DNA of 64,000 bases from Rhodothermales bacterium (GTDB lineage: Bacteria; Bacteroidota; Rhodothermia; Rhodothermales; JANQRZ01): the NCBI GenBank assembly GCA_039944855.1, contig JBDUXZ010000022.1:98186-162185 (forward strand), given 5' to 3'. The notes below the pieces were generated by a model. It saw nothing but the letters and a program-made list of their open reading frames with translations, searched no databases and was not told where the DNA came from. Numbering within the stretch: the first letter of the stretch is position 1; every line of letters starts with the position of its first letter. Of the stretch, positions 62,347 through 64,000 are shown piece after piece. The translations under genes and the position numbers were made by a program.

Positions 62347-63729
62347 ATGCCTTCCTCGACCCAGACCGCTCCCCCCAAACACTCCGAGGAGCTCCGTCCT
62401 GAGGAGCTCAACCCCTTCGTCATCGCGCAGCAGCAGTTCAGCACGGCCGTGCGGTACCTGCCGGAGCTGGACTCCGGCCTCGTCGAGTTCCTCATCCGCC
62501 CCGAGCGTGTGATCACCGTCGAGTTCCCCATCGAGAAGGACGACGGGACGGTCCAGAACTTCGTCGGCCACCGCGTGCTCCACAACCGCGTGCGCGGCCC
62601 TGGCAAGGGCGGTGTCCGCTATCACCCCAGCGTCAACGCCGACGAGGTCCGCGCCCTCGCCGCGTGGATGACGTGGAAGTGCGCCGTCGTCGACGTCCCC
62701 TTCGGCGGAGCCAAAGGCGGCGTCGAGTGCGACCCCACCGAGCTCACCGAGGGCGACCTCCGCCGCATCACGCGCCGGTACGTCTCCCAGCTCGGCGACA
62801 ACATCGGGCCGTTCGTCGACATCCCGGCCCCGGACGTGAACACGAACGCGCGGACGATGGCGTGGATCTACGACACCTACGCCATGATGCACCCGGGCGA
62901 GAACAACCTCCCCGTGGTGACGGGCAAGCCGCTCGACATCGGAGGTTCGCGCGGGCGCGCCGAGGCGACGGGCCGCGGGGTCCTCTTCGCCTGCGAGCAG
63001 GCCCTCCGCCGCGGCCTCGTCAAGGGGCTGGACTCGGTGGACGGCGCGGCCGTCGTGGTCCAGGGCTTCGGGAACGTCGGGGCGAGTGCAGCCAAGCTCT
63101 TCGCCGAGGCCGGTGCCCGCGTCATCGCCATCAGCGACGTCTCGGGTGGCATCTACAACTGGGATGGGATCGACGTCGAGGCTGCCCTCGCGCAGCGCGA
63201 CCGGACGGGCTTCGTCGAGGGCCTTAGTAATACCGAGCCGATTTCGAACGAGGCGCTTCTCGCGATGGAATGCGACGTACTGATCCCGGCCGCCCTCGAA
63301 AACCAGATCCGCGCCGACAACGCGCACCGGATTCGGGCGCGGCTGATCGTGGAGGGGGCGAACGGGCCCACGACGCCGGCCGCCGACCGCGCCCTCTTCG
63401 AGCGCGGCATCCCCGTGCTGCCGGACATCCTCTGCAACGCCGGCGGCGTGACGGTCTCCTACTACGAGTGGGTGCAGAACCACGAGAACGAGCAGTGGGA
63501 GGAGGAGGTCGTCAACCAGAAACTCCTCGGCAAGATGAACCGCGCCACCGACGCTGTAGTCGACACGCAGCGCCGCATCAACGGCGACCTGGAGCGGATC
63601 GAGCGGTTCCGCAGCGAGCGCGGCCTCAACGGGCAGTCGCTCGGGCCAGTAGACCTCCGCACGGCGGCGTACATCCTCGCCATCGGCCGCGTGGCCGACG
63701 TGGCGCTCCAGCGCGGTATCTGGCCGTAA
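62347..63729 (+). CDS. gdhA: Glutamate dehydrogenase (Glu/Leu/Phe/Val family)
   Basis: 460 aa. Catalytic features: GKGGVRYHP, MTWKCAVVDVPFGGAKGGVE with the catalytic Lys near residue 110, PAPDVNTNARTMAWIYDTY, the Rossmann GFGNVGASAAKLFAEAG near residue 240, and EGANGPTTPAAD. It interconverts glutamate and 2-oxoglutarate plus ammonia with NAD(P)H. The preceding gene is 44 bp away. A strong terminator follows. Confidence 0.95.
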   Translation: MPSSTQTAPPKHSEELRPEELNPFVIAQQQFSTAVRYLPELDSGLVEFLIRPERVITVEFPIEKDDGTVQNFVGHRVLHNRVRGPGKGGVRYHPSVNADEVRALAAWMTWKCAVVDVPFGGAKGGVECDPTELTEGDLRRITRRYVSQLGDNIGPFVDIPAPDVNTNARTMAWIYDTYAMMHPGENNLPVVTGKPLDIGGSRGRAEATGRGVLFACEQALRRGLVKGLDSVDGAAVVVQGFGNVGASAAKLFAEAGARVIAISDVSGGIYNWDGIDVEAALAQRDRTGFVEGLSNTEPISNEALLAMECDVLIPAALENQIRADNAHRIRARLIVEGANGPTTPAADRALFERGIPVLPDILCNAGGVTVSYYEWVQNHENEQWEEEVVNQKLLGKMNRATDAVVDTQRRINGDLERIERFRSERGLNGQSLGPVDLRTAAYILAIGRVADVALQRGIWP

Positions 63730-63776
63730 GGCGGAGCAGGACGAGCCGGGCGTGAGTGCCCCGACGGCCGAACCGT

Positions 63777-63814
63777 GACACACTCCCTGCGTCAAAACAG
63801 GGAGTGTGTCCTTA
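63777..63814 (+). terminator. Terminator after gdhA
   Basis: Perfect 13-bp stem GACACACTCCCTG (63777-63789) with CAGGGAGTGTGTC (63798-63810), 8-nt loop, followed by CTTATTTG. Confidence 0.75.
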
Positions 63815-63825
63815 TTTGCTCACTC

Positions 63826-64000
63826 ATGAACCCTCCTACGATGACTACCGACAGGCAGACCCTCATCGACGGGCTCAACGACGACCTCGCCCACGAGTAC
63901 CAGGCCGTCCTCATGTACACCTCCTACGCCGCCCTCGTCAGCGGCATCCACCGCCCCATGCTCAAGGGCTTCTTCGAGATGGAGATCCCCGAGGAGCTCG
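63826..64000 (+). CDS. Ferritin-like protein, 3' end outside window
   Basis: The first 58 residues are visible. They read LIDGLNDDLAHEYQAVLMYT then SYAALVSGIHRPMLKGFFEM with EIPEEL, a ferritin-like di-iron helix pair with Glu in HEYQ and an E-containing helix. ATG at 63826 or 63841 are both possible. It probably stores or detoxifies iron, consistent with the oxidative-stress neighbourhood. Confidence 0.75.
   Translation, partial: MNPPTMTTDRQTLIDGLNDDLAHEYQAVLMYTSYAALVSGIHRPMLKGFFEMEIPEEL

Overview
The window is about 70% GC and densely coded. It carries metal and oxidative stress functions of a Gram-negative bacterium with outer-membrane TonB-type receptors. High GC, a MerT-MerP fusion beside a GDCC protein, and promoters of the type TTG-N20-TAccTTT (close to the Bacteroidota -33/-7 pattern) suggest a high-GC Rhodothermota/Bacteroidota-like organism (Rhodothermales or relatives). 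That placement is an inference from gene content. A relaxase, MobC, RadC and a DUF932 protein sit in the middle, so the window is either a chromosome with an integrated mobilizable element or part of a large plasmid. No rRNA, tRNA, transposase, integrase or CRISPR array was seen.

1-12 kb is a copper and oxidative-stress block. A minus-strand operon (36-aa membrane protein, DUF2231 membrane protein, CopA multicopper oxidase, CopB cut by the window edge) diverges from a CusR/CusS-like two-component system. DUF305, sugar-dehydrogenase-like lipoprotein, Mn catalase, DsbA-like and DUF2231 genes follow. Three copies of an 18-bp palindrome (CCTTA-N8-TAAGG) each lie 33 bp upstream of a TAGRAY -10-like element, which looks like the regulon site of this system.

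12-22 kb holds an FNT channel, two more PQQ-type beta-propeller dehydrogenases, a lipoprotein cytochrome c, a TonB-dependent receptor, and two ion channels flanking an FAD-Rieske oxidoreductase. One channel is frameshifted at a run of ten C.

22-34.5 kb (island A) and 47-57.3 kb (island B) are two related heavy-metal efflux operons. Both run ArsR/SmtB-type repressor, small exported Cys protein, CzcC, CzcB, CzcA, then SAM methyltransferase and P1B-4 ATPase. Island A adds PII-like, CaCA and CDF-type genes. In both islands a conserved intergenic RNA can fold the czcC ribosome-binding site into a 9-10 bp stem. A short pseudogene at 37.4 kb looks like a collapsed third methyltransferase-ATPase pair.

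34.5-37.4 kb is a mercury-type cluster: MerTP, ArsR-type regulator, GDCC protein and a MerA-like flavoprotein without the C-terminal cysteine pair. 38.5-47 kb is the mobilization module, with unknown genes, unusually structured long leaders and a compact three-way-junction RNA candidate.

57.6-64 kb looks like ordinary chromosome: acyl-CoA oxidase, OxyR, an Rnk/GreA-like protein, glutamate dehydrogenase, and the start of a ferritin-like gene.
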